Positions 51,184-59,665 are shown, counted from the first letter of the stretch. The stretch is DNA of 64,000 nucleotides from Desulfitobacterium_A nosdiversum (GCF_049860565.1 NZ_CP172056.1:2170001-2234000), one strand, 5' to 3'. A program made the numbers and translations. The notes: a model not told the origin generated them from the sequence alone.

Positions 51184-51720
51184 ATGAGTTTTAGCGATGC
51201 AAAATGTCTGATCGCCTATTTTTCGCGTGAAGGCAACAACTATGTCAGCGGAAGGATCGTGAACCTGGCGGTCGGTAACACAGAAGTTGCAGCAAAGATG
51301 ATCCGGGAAATAACCGGAGGCGATCTGTTTAGTATTGAAGCGGTGAATGCGTATCCCGAGGATTATACGGAAACCACGGAGGTAGCAAAGCAGGAACTGC
51401 GCGCCAATGCCAGACCGGAGCTTACCGACCAGTTGGAAAACATGGCTTCCTATGATGTGATTTTCCTCGGCTACCCCAACTGGTGGGGAACGATGCCGAT
51501 GCCGGTGTTCACCTTTCTAGAGGAATATGATTTTTCGGGAAAAACCATCGTTCCGTTTTGCACCCATGAAGGAAGCGGACTGGGTCACAGTGAAAAGGAT
51601 ATTGCCAAGCTTTGTCCCAAAGCAACGCTGTTAAAGGGCTTGGCAATCCACGGCACTCGTGTGAACGATGCGAAAAAAGACATTGCGAATTGGCTGGATA
51701 AAGTCAGCGCAGCTTTTTGA
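51184..51720 (+). CDS. Flavodoxin
   Basis: 178-residue FMN flavodoxin. The phosphate-binding loop is IAYFSREGNNY near the N-terminus (an atypical form of the TxTGxT loop), with YPNWWGTMPMPVFTFLEEYD and FCTHEGSGLGHSEKDIAKLC near the flavin. It lacks a signal peptide. Probably a one- or two-electron carrier for the Fe-S aldo-keto reductases on either side. It overlaps the next gene's first possible ATG by one base. Confidence 0.88.
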   Translation: MSFSDAKCLIAYFSREGNNYVSGRIVNLAVGNTEVAAKMIREITGGDLFSIEAVNAYPEDYTETTEVAKQELRANARPELTDQLENMASYDVIFLGYPNWWGTMPMPVFTFLEEYDFSGKTIVPFCTHEGSGLGHSEKDIAKLCPKATLLKGLAIHGTRVNDAKKDIANWLDKVSAAF

Positions 51721-51740
51721 TGGCGGATGGGAGGAAAAGC

Positions 51741-52937
51741 TTGCAATATCGGGAATTAGGGCGAACAGGAATCAAGGTCAGCGAAATTGGGATCGGCGGG
51801 GAAGGTTTTGAAAACAAAAGCTGCTCTGACTGCGAAACAATCATCGACTGCGCCATGAAAAACGGAATCAATTTTATCGATATCTACAATTCAAACCCAG
51901 ATGTCCGAACCCATGTGGGAAAGGCGTTAAGCCGCTATCCCCGTGACAGTTTTGTGATCGAAGGTCATCTATGCTCTATGTGGGAGAACGGGCAGTACCG
52001 CAGAACAAGGAATATGGGCGAAGTCATTGCGGCATACGAGGACTTTCTAGCCCGGATGCAGTTGGACTATGTGGACGTCGGCATGATCCACTATGTGGAC
52101 GATGAACGGGATTATGACAGCATCTTTCAGGGAGAGATCCTTGAATATGCCAAAAAGCTGAAGGCCGAGGGCATAGTCCGCAGTTTGGGTATCTCCACCC
52201 ACAACCCGGACATTGCACTGAAAGCGGTGGAAAGCGGACTCATCGATGTGATCCTGTTCAGCATTAACGCTGCCTATGATATGCTTCCGGCCAGTGAAGA
52301 TGTAGACATCCTGTTTGAGGAAAATACCTTCACGGAAAGGACTTATGAGGGCATCAACCCCCAGCGCAGTCTTCTGTATCAAACCTGTCAGAATGCGGGT
52401 GTAGCGCTTACCGTCATGAAGGGATATGCTGCAGGTGTATTGCTTGACGGCGCACAGTCCCCATTCGGAAATGCCATGACCCCTGTACAGTGTCTGCACT
52501 ATTGTCTGACCAGACCTGCGGTGGCTTCCATAATGGTTGGCGTATCCAACACGGATGAAATACTTGCGGCACTGGCCTATACAACTGCGTACGATGCGCA
52601 GAAGGATTACAGCATGGTCCTCGCCAATGCGCCGAAACGCGCGTTCCATGGGCACTGTATGTACTGCGGGCATTGTGCTCCCTGTGCGAAAAAAATCGAC
52701 ATTGCTGCCGTGAATAAGTATCTGGATCTCGCACTGATTCAGAATAGCGTGCCCGAAACATTGCGCGGCCACTATGGATTGCTGGAGCATCATGCGGATG
52801 AGTGCATTGCCTGTGGGCAGTGTATGAAAAACTGTCCTTTCGGCGTGGATGTCATCCGAAAAATGGGGCAGGCCGCCGCTTTGTTTGAAACTAAAATTGC
52901 TCAATTTTATTCGGTAAAAAGGAGGGAAAGAGAATGA
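51741..52937 (+). CDS. AKR-fold ferredoxin protein with degenerate catalytic tetrad (AKR-2)
   Basis: 398-residue aldo-keto reductase homolog with C-terminal clusters CMYCGHCAPC and CIACGQCMKNCP. The barrel is recognisable (YRELGRTGIKVSEIGIGGEG), but the tetrad is altered: Asp47 and His117 remain, Asn52 replaces the Tyr and His76 the Lys. It is therefore unlikely to reduce carbonyls in the usual way and may instead move electrons or bind a ligand. I start it at TTG 51741, six bases after GGGAGG; ATG 51720 would overlap the flavodoxin stop. The 3' end overlaps MerR1 by four bases. Confidence 0.8.
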   Translation: MQYRELGRTGIKVSEIGIGGEGFENKSCSDCETIIDCAMKNGINFIDIYNSNPDVRTHVGKALSRYPRDSFVIEGHLCSMWENGQYRRTRNMGEVIAAYEDFLARMQLDYVDVGMIHYVDDERDYDSIFQGEILEYAKKLKAEGIVRSLGISTHNPDIALKAVESGLIDVILFSINAAYDMLPASEDVDILFEENTFTERTYEGINPQRSLLYQTCQNAGVALTVMKGYAAGVLLDGAQSPFGNAMTPVQCLHYCLTRPAVASIMVGVSNTDEILAALAYTTAYDAQKDYSMVLANAPKRAFHGHCMYCGHCAPCAKKIDIAAVNKYLDLALIQNSVPETLRGHYGLLEHHADECIACGQCMKNCPFGVDVIRKMGQAAALFETKIAQFYSVKRRERE

Positions 52938-53320
52938 ACATTGCAGAAGTGAGCAAAAAATATGATCTTACACAGGACACCCTGCGCTATTATGAAAGAG
53001 TCGGTATGATTCCGCCGGTTAACCGTACCCCCAGCGGCCTTCGAGATTACACTGAGCAGGACTGCAAATGGGTGGAGCTTGCCAAATGCATGCGCAGTGC
53101 CGGTCTGCCGGTAGAAGTGATGATCGAATATTTGAAGCTGACCCAGCAGGGCAATGAGACAATCCCCGCTCGGCGGGAACTCCTCCTTGAGCAGCGCGAA
53201 CAGCTACTGGCGCAGAAAGCGGCCATCGAAAGCACGCTGGATCGTCTGAACTTCAAGATCGGACGGTATGAAAAAGCGATGGAGACAGGCGTGCTGTCGT
53301 GGGATCATGATGAGGTATAG
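52934..53320 (+). CDS. MerR-family regulator, AdhR/NmlR-like (MerR1)
   Basis: 128-residue MerR-family activator. The winged helix (1-~70) holds IAEVSKKYDLTQDTLRYYER and the long dimerisation helix follows (about 75-120). Cys52 in KCMRSAG sits where the carbonyl-sensing Cys of AdhR and related NmlR-type regulators lies; there is no C-terminal metal-binding loop. It is the last gene of its operon (ATGA overlap with AKR-2) and is followed by a terminator. It probably acts on the TGGAGTnnACTCCA sites in promoters 1 and 2; that pairing is inferred. Confidence 0.88.
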   Translation: MNIAEVSKKYDLTQDTLRYYERVGMIPPVNRTPSGLRDYTEQDCKWVELAKCMRSAGLPVEVMIEYLKLTQQGNETIPARRELLLEQREQLLAQKAAIESTLDRLNFKIGRYEKAMETGVLSWDHDEV

Positions 53321-53358
53321 TACGTTCGTTTTTCCTATTGTTCGCTGTGGTAGTTATT

Positions 53359-53388
53359 AAGGCAGTCAATATAAGACTGCTTTTTTCT
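53359..53388 (+). terminator. Terminator of redox operon 1
   Basis: GCAGTC (53362-53367) and GACTGC (53375-53380) with flanking A/T extension and six T. It separates unit 1 from unit 2. Confidence 0.75.
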
Positions 53389-53414
53389 ATTGGAATCTTA
53401 GGATAAAAAAGTGC

Positions 53415-53445
53415 TTGACTTGGAGTGAACTCCAGGTGATAAGAT
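53415..53445 (+). promoter_or_regulatory. MerR-type promoter/operator 2
   Basis: TTGACT (53415-53420), 19-bp spacer, TAAGAT (53440-53445), with the dyad TGGAGTGAACTCCA (53421-53434) inside the spacer. Its half-sites equal those of promoter 1, so the same regulator probably serves both. It drives the DUF362-AKR-lar-nickel unit. Confidence 0.83.
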
Positions 53446-53495
53446 GCTTTTGAAGGTGTGAAGCTGGAAAAAATATTTTGAATGGAGGAATTATC

Positions 53496-54419
53496 TTGTC
53501 CGATAGCAGTAAATCTAACGTATTTTTTACGAATGATATCAGTGTTAAAGGTTTGATAGAAATTTATTCTCATATCAATCGAGGAATAACCGGAAGAGTA
53601 GGTATAAAGTTGCATACTGGCGAACCACATGGTCCCAACCTTCTGCCGATTGAGCTTATCAAAGGCTTACAGGCTAAAATACCGGACAGTACTATTATTG
53701 AATGTAATGTACTATATCCAAGTCCGCGTTATGAAACAGCCAGTCATCGCGAAGTAATAAAAACGAACGGCTTTGATTTTTGCCCGGTCGATATTATGGA
53801 CGAAGAAGGCGATGTGATGTTACCCGTGCCTGGAATGAAAGAATTTCTGGATAAGGGGCAGGGTTATGTTCCGGGTGATCACCTTACTGAAGTTGCTGTT
53901 GGCAGCCATCTCTTAAATTATAATTCGTTGCTTGTTTATACACATTTTAAAGGGCATGCAATGGGTGGTTTCGGTGGATCACTGAAAAATATCGGCATCG
54001 GTATCGTTTCCGGACATGGTGGAAAAAAGCAGGTACATGGCTTCGATTTTAATCAACCTAACGTTAACTTTATGGATTATACAGGGCCGTCTTTTCTAGA
54101 AAGAATGGTGGAATCAGGTAAGGCTATTGCGGAACACTTTAAAGGCCATATCACTTATATAAATGTATTGAAAAATATATCCGTTGATTGTGACTGCGAT
54201 CCAAATGGTGCCTCGCCAAAATGTGAAGACATAGGGATCCTTGGCTCAACGGATATTCTGGCTATTGACAAAGCATCTCTTGATCTTGTTTATGAACTTC
54301 CAGGGGAACAAAATCACGATATCATTGAACGTATTGAATCTCGCAGCGGGCTTCATCAAATTGAATATATGAAGACACTCGGCATGGGCAATACTGACTA
54401 TAACCTCATTCACATCTGA
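53496..54419 (+). CDS. DUF362-family protein
   Basis: 307-residue DUF362 protein. Family features are GRVGIKLHTGEPHGPNLLP near the start, HFKGHAMGGFGGSLKNIGIG, and the Cys-rich DCDCDPNGASPKCEDIGILG followed by STDILAIDKASLDLV. DUF362 proteins often carry or associate with Fe-S clusters; this copy lacks the C-terminal ferredoxin domain, and the three Cys may form a partial site. TTG 53496 follows ATGGAGG. First gene of the lar-containing unit. Reaction unknown. Confidence 0.82.
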   Translation: MSDSSKSNVFFTNDISVKGLIEIYSHINRGITGRVGIKLHTGEPHGPNLLPIELIKGLQAKIPDSTIIECNVLYPSPRYETASHREVIKTNGFDFCPVDIMDEEGDVMLPVPGMKEFLDKGQGYVPGDHLTEVAVGSHLLNYNSLLVYTHFKGHAMGGFGGSLKNIGIGIVSGHGGKKQVHGFDFNQPNVNFMDYTGPSFLERMVESGKAIAEHFKGHITYINVLKNISVDCDCDPNGASPKCEDIGILGSTDILAIDKASLDLVYELPGEQNHDIIERIESRSGLHQIEYMKTLGMGNTDYNLIHI

Positions 54420-54481
54420 AATTCAATCTGAGCGGAGTAAAAAGAAAAGGGGATTATCTACGATATAAAGGAGGCTGACAT

Positions 54482-55591
54482 ATGAAAAAATTGGGATTCG
54501 GTTTGATGCGCTTACCCATCACGGAAGAAGGAAATCCGCAAAGCATCAATCAGGAACTTGTCAACAGGATGGTAGACTACTATCTGGAAAATGGATTCAC
54601 CTATTTCGATACGGCATATCCGTACCATCAGGGGATGAGCGAGGTCGCCGCAAGGAAGGCGCTTGTAGAGCGGTACCCGCGGGACGCTTTTACGATAACG
54701 GACAAAATGCCGACCTTTATGGTGACCGGCAACGCGGATTATCAGAGATTTTTTGATGAGCAGTTGGAACGCTGCGGCGTTACTTACTTTGATTACTATT
54801 GGCTGCACACCCTCGGCGTGAAAAACTATATGAATACTCTAAAATATAATGGCTTTGAATTCATGAAGAAATTGAAGGAAGAGGGCAAGGCAAAACACAT
54901 CGGCTTCTCTTTCCATGACAAAGCAGAAGTATTGGATCAGATCCTGACCGAGCACCCCGAAATGGAGTATGTGCAGTTGCAAATTAACTATATCGATTGG
55001 GATAACGAAAGTATCGAATCCCGCAAGTGCTACGAGGTTGCAACCAAGCATAAGAAACCTGTCATTGTTATGGAGCCGGTTAAGGGTGGTTCTCTTGCCA
55101 ATGTACCAGAGGAAGTAAACAAGCTGTTTAAGACCTATCATCCGAATATGAGCGTAGCATCATGGGCCATTCGCTTTGCAGCTTCTTGGGATAATGTTTT
55201 TATGGTGCTTAGCGGTATGAGCGATCTGGAACAGGTCATTGATAACGTAAGCTATATGAAAGATGCCAAGCCGCTAAATGATGAAGAAATGGAAATCATA
55301 CAAAAGGCTGCGTTCATCATCAACAGCAGCATCGCTATCCCCTGTACAGGATGCCAGTATTGCGTAGATGGATGTCCAAAGGCAATACCAATCCCGAAAT
55401 ATTTCTCGCTTTATAATAACCAAAAGCAATTCCGATTATTTCCTGCCCACATGAACTATTACATGAATTTAACGCAGGACTTTGGGAAAGCATCTGACTG
55501 TATCGGTTGTAAGCAGTGTGAAGGGCACTGCCCACAACACATTGATATTGTTGAACAGTTGAAAGAGGTGTCCAAGGTTTTTGATAGGTAA
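54482..55591 (+). CDS. Aldo-keto reductase with C-terminal 2x[4Fe-4S] domain (AKR-3)
   Basis: 369-residue paralog of AKR-1, with the full tetrad Asp43, Tyr48, Lys75 and His109, and the same ferredoxin-like tail (CTGCQYCVDGCPK and CIGCKQCEGHCPQ). AAAGGAGG lies eight bases before the ATG. It follows the DUF362 gene by 62 bp and precedes larC by 71 bp with no terminator, so it belongs to promoter 2. Substrate unknown; the shared regulation with AKR-1 suggests related carbonyl compounds. Confidence 0.88.
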   Translation: MKKLGFGLMRLPITEEGNPQSINQELVNRMVDYYLENGFTYFDTAYPYHQGMSEVAARKALVERYPRDAFTITDKMPTFMVTGNADYQRFFDEQLERCGVTYFDYYWLHTLGVKNYMNTLKYNGFEFMKKLKEEGKAKHIGFSFHDKAEVLDQILTEHPEMEYVQLQINYIDWDNESIESRKCYEVATKHKKPVIVMEPVKGGSLANVPEEVNKLFKTYHPNMSVASWAIRFAASWDNVFMVLSGMSDLEQVIDNVSYMKDAKPLNDEEMEIIQKAAFIINSSIAIPCTGCQYCVDGCPKAIPIPKYFSLYNNQKQFRLFPAHMNYYMNLTQDFGKASDCIGCKQCEGHCPQHIDIVEQLKEVSKVFDR

Positions 55592-55607
55592 AGAAGTGGC
55601 AGATAGA

Positions 55608-55682
55608 ATGAACGATATATCGTTTGATGAGATTGTGAGAATAGGTACAGGAGAACTGAGCGATGAAAGTATTATATTATGA
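55608..55682 (+). CDS. Possible 24-aa frame overlapping larC start
   Basis: ATG 55608 opens a short frame (MNDISFDEIVRIGTGELSDE) that ends 20 bases into larC. It looks protein-like but has only a weak AAGAAGTGG before it. It may be the stub of a lost gene or couple translation to larC. Confidence 0.25.
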   Translation: MNDISFDEIVRIGTGELSDESIIL

Positions 55683-56913
55683 TTGTTTTTGCGGAATTAG
55701 CGGCGATATGAATTTAGGTGCACTTCTGGATTTAGGAGTAGATGAAGATTATTTAAGGCGAGAGCTGTCTAAGCTCAGTCTGAATTCTGAATATGAGCTG
55801 CAGGTTAAAAAGGATAATAAAAAAGGAATAAGCGGAACTCAAGTAAACGTAGTTTTAAAAAATACAACTCATCTTCATAAACATCACCACCACCATCATG
55901 AAAATGATGAAGTACAGAACGATGATGACACGTTCAATGGCTCTAACCACCATGCACATAGAGATTTTAAGGATATTGAAAGTATAATAACAAACAGCAG
56001 TTTGAGTGATAAAGTAAAAAAGTTGAGCTTGGCAATTTTTCAGAAGGTAGCAGAAGCGGAGGCAAAGGTTCATGAAAAACCTCTATATGAAGTGCATTTT
56101 CATGAGGTTGGGGCCGTTGACTCTATTATCGATATTGTTGGAGCTGCTGTTTGCTTAGATTATTTAAATGTTGATAAAATTATGGCCTCGACGGTGCAAG
56201 TAGGAGGAGGCTTTGTAAAATGTGCGCATGGAATTATACCGGTTCCTGCACCGGCAACTGTAGAAATTTTAAGAAATATACCTATAAAATCGGGTCTTGT
56301 TCAATTTGAAACAACTACCCCTACAGGAGCCGCAATTTTAGCCGCAAATGCAGAAGCGTTTATGGATAAAGTTGATTTATCCATAGAAAAGATAGGATAT
56401 GGAATTGGACATAGGGATTTAGAAATTCCTAATGTCTTAAGAGTATATCTAGGTAATGAAGAAAAGATTGAAGAGGTAGAAGAACAAAATATCATTGAGA
56501 CCAATTTAGATGATATGAATCCTGAGCTTTATGAGTATGTTGAAGAAAAGCTATTTGCCAGTGGTGCATTGGATGTTTATAAAACGCCTATAGTTATGAA
56601 AAAGGGAAGACCCGCTGTAAAATTATCAATACTCACAAACTTAAAAAATGAGAAAAGTATTTTAGATGTAATCTTCAAGGAGACCACTTCTATTGGGGTA
56701 AGAAAATATAAAGTTAATAAGATAATGCTCCATAGAGAAATTGTACAAGTTGATACGAAATATGGAAGAATAACAGTGAAGAAGTCCTATTATAATGGTG
56801 AGCTTGTTAAATATAAAGCTGAATATGAAGATTGTAAAAGAATCGCATTACAAAATAATGTAGCTATTTTGGACGTGTATAAAGAAGTTAATAAGGTATT
56901 TGAATTAAAATAA
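55663..56913 (+). CDS. larC: Nickel insertase LarC (pyridinium-3,5-bisthiocarboxylate mononucleotide nickel chelatase)
   Basis: LarC, 416 aa in one unbroken frame (in Lactobacillus plantarum it is split as larC1/larC2 and joined by frameshifting). It inserts Ni into the pincer nucleotide made by LarB and LarE, using CTP. Seen are YYDCFCGISGDMNLGALLDL, VHFHEVGAVDSIIDIVGA, TPTGAAIL and, in the C-terminal part, ETNLDDMNPELYEYV. A His cluster (HLHKHHHHHH, 70-79, and HHAH, 96-99) fits nickel storage or delivery. AGGAGA precedes the ATG. The gene is more AT-rich than unit 1. Confidence 0.92.
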   Translation: MKVLYYDCFCGISGDMNLGALLDLGVDEDYLRRELSKLSLNSEYELQVKKDNKKGISGTQVNVVLKNTTHLHKHHHHHHENDEVQNDDDTFNGSNHHAHRDFKDIESIITNSSLSDKVKKLSLAIFQKVAEAEAKVHEKPLYEVHFHEVGAVDSIIDIVGAAVCLDYLNVDKIMASTVQVGGGFVKCAHGIIPVPAPATVEILRNIPIKSGLVQFETTTPTGAAILAANAEAFMDKVDLSIEKIGYGIGHRDLEIPNVLRVYLGNEEKIEEVEEQNIIETNLDDMNPELYEYVEEKLFASGALDVYKTPIVMKKGRPAVKLSILTNLKNEKSILDVIFKETTSIGVRKYKVNKIMLHREIVQVDTKYGRITVKKSYYNGELVKYKAEYEDCKRIALQNNVAILDVYKEVNKVFELK

Positions 56914-56971
56914 TAAGACTGTCTCATTATTGTTAAATACCTATAGTAATTGGGATATTTGGGAGGCCGGC

Positions 56972-57796
56972 ATGCTATTACAAGAGAAATTTCAACTATT
57001 AAAAGATAATATTAAAAAAAGAGGGAGTGCAGCTGTTGCTTTTTCAGGCGGAGTGGATAGCACCTTCTTAGTTAGGGTTGCCCATGAAGTATTAGGGGAT
57101 AAACTGGTAGCAGTGACAGCTACCTCATCAACTTACCCCGAAAGAGAACTTAAAGAAGCAATACAGTATGCTAAGGATATGGGAGTAAAACATGTCATTA
57201 TATCTTCGGAAGAGTTAGATATTGAGGGTTTTGCTAGTAATCCTAAAAATAGATGTTATTACTGCAAAAAAGAACTTTTTACAAAGATAAATGAAATAGC
57301 GAAACAAAATAGCGTTCAATATGTATTTGATGGTTCAAATGTTGATGATAATGGTGATTATCGACCAGGAATGCAAGCAGCAAGGGAGTTAGAGGTATTA
57401 AGTCCACTTAAGGAAGCCAATCTTACGAAAGCAGATATAAGAGAACTTTCAAAAGAGCTGGGGCTTCCAACTTGGGATAAGCCTTCCTTTGCCTGTTTAT
57501 CCTCTCGATTCCCTTATGGAAATAAAATAACTCTTCCAAAGCTTAAAATGGTCGATGAAGCAGAACAGTTTTTACTTGATCTTGGGATAAGACAAGTGAG
57601 AGTACGACATCATGGAGAAATAGCCAGAATTGAAGTTTCTCCTGAAGAACGGGTTCAATTCTTTGATGTTGAAGTCATGGATAAGATAGGAGAAAAGTTC
57701 AAAAAGATCGGATTTACCTATGTTACTTTAGATATGCTTGGGTACAGAACTGGTAGTATGAATGAAGTACTTTCACCAGAAGAAAAGTTGGTTTAA
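56972..57796 (+). CDS. larE: Sulfur transferase LarE
   Basis: LarE, 274 aa, an ATP-dependent (PP-loop) enzyme that sulfurates the pincer-nucleotide precursor. The PP-loop is SGGVDS (25-30); CYYC at 95-98; and Cys175 in SFACLSSRF corresponds to the sacrificial Cys176 of the L. plantarum enzyme. Only one Cys is present there, so it is probably of the sacrificial rather than the 4Fe-4S type; this is inference. ATG 56972 follows GGGAGG by five bases; a TTG at 56930 in frame has no ribosome site. Confidence 0.92.
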   Translation: MLLQEKFQLLKDNIKKRGSAAVAFSGGVDSTFLVRVAHEVLGDKLVAVTATSSTYPERELKEAIQYAKDMGVKHVIISSEELDIEGFASNPKNRCYYCKKELFTKINEIAKQNSVQYVFDGSNVDDNGDYRPGMQAARELEVLSPLKEANLTKADIRELSKELGLPTWDKPSFACLSSRFPYGNKITLPKLKMVDEAEQFLLDLGIRQVRVRHHGEIARIEVSPEERVQFFDVEVMDKIGEKFKKIGFTYVTLDMLGYRTGSMNEVLSPEEKLV

Positions 57797-57895
57797 TGAA
57801 AAGTTTAGATTTTAAACTTATGAAATTAGTAAGGATTTTAACGAGCAAATTAAATTTGAGCTAAATATCCTTTGATGAGGAAGAAATAGATAACT

Positions 57896-58642
57896 ATGAA
57901 TAAAGAAGAAATAAAAAATTTACTTGAGTCTGTAAAAAACAACGAGATAAATATTGATAAAGCCATGAAGATTATTGAAGACTTGCCCTATAAAGAATTA
58001 GGATTTGCAAAAATTGATAATCATCGAGAGATTAGGGTCGGATACCCAGAAGTTATCTATTGTGAAGGAAAAACGGCAGAACAAGTCGTAAAAATAGTTG
58101 AGTTTATGCTTACGAAAAACAACAATATCCTAGCAACAAGAGCAACTCAAGAGATGTATGAAGAAGTCAAAAAAATTTGTCCGGAATCAAATTATAATCC
58201 ACTCGGGAGAACAATAACCATTAGAAAAAGAGATGAAAAAGTTACAGATAGCTATATCGCTATCGTTTCAGCAGGGACCTCTGATTTGCCTGTAGTCGAA
58301 GAAGCTGCCGAAACGGCAATGATCTTTGGAAATAGAGTGGAAAAGATCACGGATGTTGGAGTGGCGGGTATTCACAGGCTGTTTGAAAGCTTAAATGTCA
58401 TTAGAGGCGCAAGGGTAGTTATCGTTATAGCGGGAATGGAAGGAGCACTTGCCAGTGTTGTGGGAGGTCTCATCGATAAACCTTTAATTGCAGTGCCAAC
58501 AAGTGTTGGCTATGGAGCAAGTTTTAGAGGACTGGCGGCCCTTTTAACCATGTTAAATAGTTGTGCAAGCGGTGTTACTGTAGTTAATATAGATAATGGC
58601 TTTGGTGCGGCTTATAGTGCCAGTATCATTAATAAGTTATAA
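57896..58642 (+). CDS. larB: LarB, nicotinate adenine dinucleotide carboxylase/hydrolase
   Basis: LarB, 248 aa, carboxylates and cleaves nicotinic acid adenine dinucleotide in the first step of the nickel-pincer cofactor. The C-terminal PurE-like half contains IAIVSAGTSDLPVVEEAAET, VIVIAGMEGALASVVGGL, VPTSVGYGASFRGLAAL and NSCASGVTVV with Cys223, at the place of the catalytic Cys of LarB. It stands 99 bp after larE and 12 bp before the nickel permease. The order C-E-B differs from that of the L. plantarum operon. Confidence 0.93.
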   Translation: MNKEEIKNLLESVKNNEINIDKAMKIIEDLPYKELGFAKIDNHREIRVGYPEVIYCEGKTAEQVVKIVEFMLTKNNNILATRATQEMYEEVKKICPESNYNPLGRTITIRKRDEKVTDSYIAIVSAGTSDLPVVEEAAETAMIFGNRVEKITDVGVAGIHRLFESLNVIRGARVVIVIAGMEGALASVVGGLIDKPLIAVPTSVGYGASFRGLAALLTMLNSCASGVTVVNIDNGFGAAYSASIINKL

Positions 58643-58654
58643 AAAGGAGAGAAA

Positions 58655-59665
58655 ATGAGCTTTAAGCTGAGCAAGCATCCAAAATGGCTTAATTTTGCAG
58701 TCATAGTAGCACTATTTCATCTCATTGGAACAACTTTGCTGTTAATAAATGCTCGTCAGTATCCTCAAATGATTGGGTTTGGCTTCCTTGCATATACACT
58801 CGGACTAAGGCACGCTTTTGACGCAGATCATATCGCAGCGATTGACAATACCGTCCGAAAGTTAATCCAACAAAAAGAAGACCCTGCAGGTGTGGGATTT
58901 TTCTTTTCACTAGGGCACTCATCTGTAGTGTTTATCATGGCAGTGTTAACCGCTTTTTCAATGAATTGGGCTGAAGCTCATATTCCGCATATAAAAGATA
59001 TTGGAAGCATAATTGGCACAGCAGTATCTGGGGGATTTCTTATCCTCATAGGAATGTTAAATCTATATTTATGGTTCGATATTTACAGGGTTTTCATTAA
59101 TTCACGTAGGGAAGAGTTTGATGATCAACATCTGGAGGAGCTTTTATTAAATCGAGGGTTTTTTTCACGTTTATGCGGGTCCTTGTATAGTTTCATCAAT
59201 AAAAGCTGGCATGTCTATCCACTGGGCTTTTTATTTGGATTAGGGTTTGATACGGCATCGGAAGTAGCACTCTTGGCGATCTCGGCAAATGTAATAGCTC
59301 AATCTATCCCAATTACACTGGTTATATGCTTGCCCATTCTTTTCGCGGCAGGAATGAGTTTACTGGATACAGCGGACGGTATATTTATGTCGACTGCATA
59401 TAACTGGGCATCTATAACCCCTTTACGAAAGACGTATTATAATTTATCGGTAACCGGAATCTCTGTAGTTGCAGCATTAGGGATAGGATTTATCGAATTG
59501 ACTCAAGTATTTGCACCGAAGTTCGGTTTGAATAGCGGTATATGGGGATGGATGCAGAACATTGATATCGGGAGTATTGGGTATCTAATGGTGACCTTAT
59601 TCATTTTATTATGGGGATTATCTTTTATAATATGGAAATTCTTACGGCTGGAAAATGGCAAATAA
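58655..59665 (+). CDS. NiCoT-family nickel/cobalt permease
   Basis: HoxN/NixA-type secondary transporter, 336 aa with about eight membrane segments. The signature LRHAFDADHIAAIDN (HxxxxDH, from residue 53) in the second segment is the nickel-binding motif; LGHSSVVFI, LGFDTASEVALL and GMSLLDTADGIFM are the other NiCoT signatures. AAAGGAGAG precedes the ATG. It is 12 bp after larB, so it very likely supplies Ni for LarC. Confidence 0.92.
   Translation: MSFKLSKHPKWLNFAVIVALFHLIGTTLLLINARQYPQMIGFGFLAYTLGLRHAFDADHIAAIDNTVRKLIQQKEDPAGVGFFFSLGHSSVVFIMAVLTAFSMNWAEAHIPHIKDIGSIIGTAVSGGFLILIGMLNLYLWFDIYRVFINSRREEFDDQHLEELLLNRGFFSRLCGSLYSFINKSWHVYPLGFLFGLGFDTASEVALLAISANVIAQSIPITLVICLPILFAAGMSLLDTADGIFMSTAYNWASITPLRKTYYNLSVTGISVVAALGIGFIELTQVFAPKFGLNSGIWGWMQNIDIGSIGYLMVTLFILLWGLSFIIWKFLRLENGK

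Noticed and set aside
52047..52904. 285-codon minus-strand open frame opposite AKR-2
   Set aside because: High G+C at third positions of the real gene creates long antisense frames; no start signal and unlikely composition.
55663..56913. Possible frameshifted larC1/larC2
   Set aside because: The frame is continuous with both domains in one 416-residue protein.
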